Origin: Chloroflexota bacterium
GTDB lineage: Bacteria > Chloroflexota > Dehalococcoidia > DSTF01 > JACRBR01
DNA length: 5,915 nucleotides
Direction of reading: 5' to 3'
Assembly: GCA_021813085.1 (NCBI GenBank)
Contig: JAKAMA010000169.1
Coordinates: forward strand, 1-5,915
Below are positions 5,509 through 5,915 of this stretch, one piece after another. How positions within the stretch are numbered: the stretch's first letter is position 1; each line of letters opens with the position of its first letter. Below the pieces are notes generated by a model. The model was not told the DNA's origin. It did no database searches and saw only the letters and a program-made list of their open reading frames with translations. The translations under genes and the position numbers were made by a program.

Positions 5509-5718
5509 CCGCTACCCGGCCCCGCCCCGACAGACGGCAGACGCCAGAACCCATGCCGCCGGGCGGCACCACCGCGAGCATGAAGCTGCGCGCCCACCCG
5601 TAGCGCGGGCGTTCCAGCGTTCGTAGCGCGGGCTTCCGGTGATGTTCGTCCAACGGCGGTGGCGCCAGCGCGCCGTGACTGGCTGCTCTCTGCGCTGTTC
5701 TCTGCGCTACGGCGTCCG
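5509..5718. other. Convergent intergenic region rich in short repeats
   Basis: The 210-bp spacer between two converging genes holds no supported gene. It contains a compact inverted repeat TGCCGCC-G-GGCGGCA (5554-5568) without a T-run, two copies of CGTAGCGCGGGC, and a 12-bp tandem repeat near the right end. Similar 'GTAGCGCGGGC' and 'TCTCTGCGCT' strings recall the REP-like intergenic repeats of GC-rich environmental genomes. That is from memory and not checked. Confidence 0.5.
5599..5633 (+). repeat. Direct repeat CGTAGCGCGGGC, two copies 23 bp apart
   Basis: Exact 12-bp copies lie at 5599-5610 and 5622-5633, each followed by a TTCC (one base later in the first copy). The core CGTAGCG recurs inverted at 5705-5711 and 5717-5723. 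The layout looks like a degraded REP-like or palindromic intergenic element. Confidence 0.65.
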
Positions 5719-5722
5719 CTAC
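5687..5722 (+). repeat. Tandem 12-bp repeat, about three units
   Basis: Units begin at 5687, 5699 and 5711. The first two share the 10-bp TCTCTGCGCT exactly, and the third keeps only the 3' half (CGCTAC). The last unit overlaps the stop codon of the GGDEF gene (5719-5721), so repeat spread may have set that gene's end. Confidence 0.55.
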
Positions 5723-5915
5723 GCCACCTGCGCCTGCGCGTCCGGGTCGTACATGCGGCGCTCGGCGGCGGCGAACACGGCGTCGGTCGTGGCGCCATCC
5801 GCCGGGCAGGTGGCCCAGCCGGCGACCAGGTGCAGCTCGAGCCCGGGCACCGGGCGGCCATCGAGGCGCACCTCCTGCGCGGAAGCCAGCAGGCGGCGGG
5901 CGGCGGCCGCGGCGC
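5719..5915 (-). CDS. C-terminal end of a GGDEF-domain protein (probable diguanylate cyclase or relative), partial
   Basis: Only the last 64 codons are present, entering from the right edge and ending at TAG (5719-5721). The fragment reads as the end of a GGDEF domain: a helix (RRLLASAQEV), then a strand and turn LHLVAGWATCPADG in the place of the usual 'vtvSiGvA-x-x-p-x-dg', followed by TTDAVFAAAERRMYD in the place of 'LL-x-x-AD-x-AmY-x-A'. GGDEF enzymes make cyclic di-GMP from two GTP, or act as GTP/c-di-GMP sensors when degenerate. The GGDEF catalytic motif and inhibitory site lie off the window, so activity cannot be judged. No domain follows, so GGDEF is the C-terminal module and any sensor part would be N-terminal. 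It converges with the hypothetical gene, 210 bp apart. Confidence 0.65.
   Translation of the reverse strand, partial: AAAAARRLLASAQEVRLDGRPVPGLELHLVAGWATCPADGATTDAVFAAAERRMYDPDAQAQVA

Noticed and set aside
5160..5603. A 147-codon plus-strand frame overlapping the hypothetical gene and the spacer, ending in a short Met-starting tail
   Set aside because: It is an Arg-rich shadow of the 4846-5508 gene. The tail (16 codons from 5553) has no ribosome site.
5442..5861. A 139-codon minus-strand frame over the GGDEF fragment
   Set aside because: It has no domain features, whereas the neighbouring frame reads as the end of a GGDEF domain with its stop at 5719.

Overview
The window is high-GC bacterial DNA (hand counts of single lines run from about 55% to 73% G+C). 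It uses GTG as well as ATG starts and has clear GGAGG-type ribosome binding sites. No rRNA, tRNA, phage, transposase or CRISPR signature is visible. The gene content, with secG beside a membrane-anchored solute-binding protein, a class I cysteine desulfurase, an M20 amidohydrolase and a GGDEF protein, would suit a GC-rich Chloroflexota (Dehalococcoidia/Tepidiformia-like) or similar environmental lineage. That assignment is an inference from general resemblance, not a proof.

Layout: Positions 1-2686 carry three genes on the minus strand, read from right to left. They are secG (2450-2686), an SBP_bac_5 family peptide-type solute-binding protein (784-2418) and a cysteine desulfurase whose C-terminal part runs off the left edge (1-750). 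Gaps of 31 and 33 bp suggest one operon. Upstream of secG, at 2687-2928, lies the most interesting stretch. It holds back-to-back promoters that appear to share one palindromic -35 element (TTGTCAA, 2893-2899). The leftward promoter would make an RNA of about 74 nt with a strong 11-bp hairpin and then a textbook Rho-independent terminator, all before the secG start. This is either an attenuated secG leader or a free-standing small RNA. The rightward promoter would produce a leaderless mRNA for a NYN-domain (LabA/DUF88-like) protein (2929-3450).

The NYN gene converges, with a 35-bp gap, on a minus-strand M20 family metallo-amidohydrolase (3486-4664). A 181-bp divergent spacer follows. Next is a plus-strand gene of unknown function (4846-5508) with an N-terminal coiled coil, an Ala/Pro-rich linker and a small alpha/beta C-terminal domain. 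It converges on the C-terminal end of a GGDEF-type protein that enters from the right edge (5719-5915, minus). The 210-bp convergent spacer is packed with short direct and inverted repeats.

Functional links: secG (protein export) and the membrane-anchored binding protein are both envelope functions. The cysteine desulfurase supplies sulfur for Fe-S clusters or tRNA thiolation, and its place downstream looks like operon sharing rather than a common pathway. The other genes are single transcription units. No complete new defence or mobile system is visible. The candidate novelty is the regulatory region 2792-2922.
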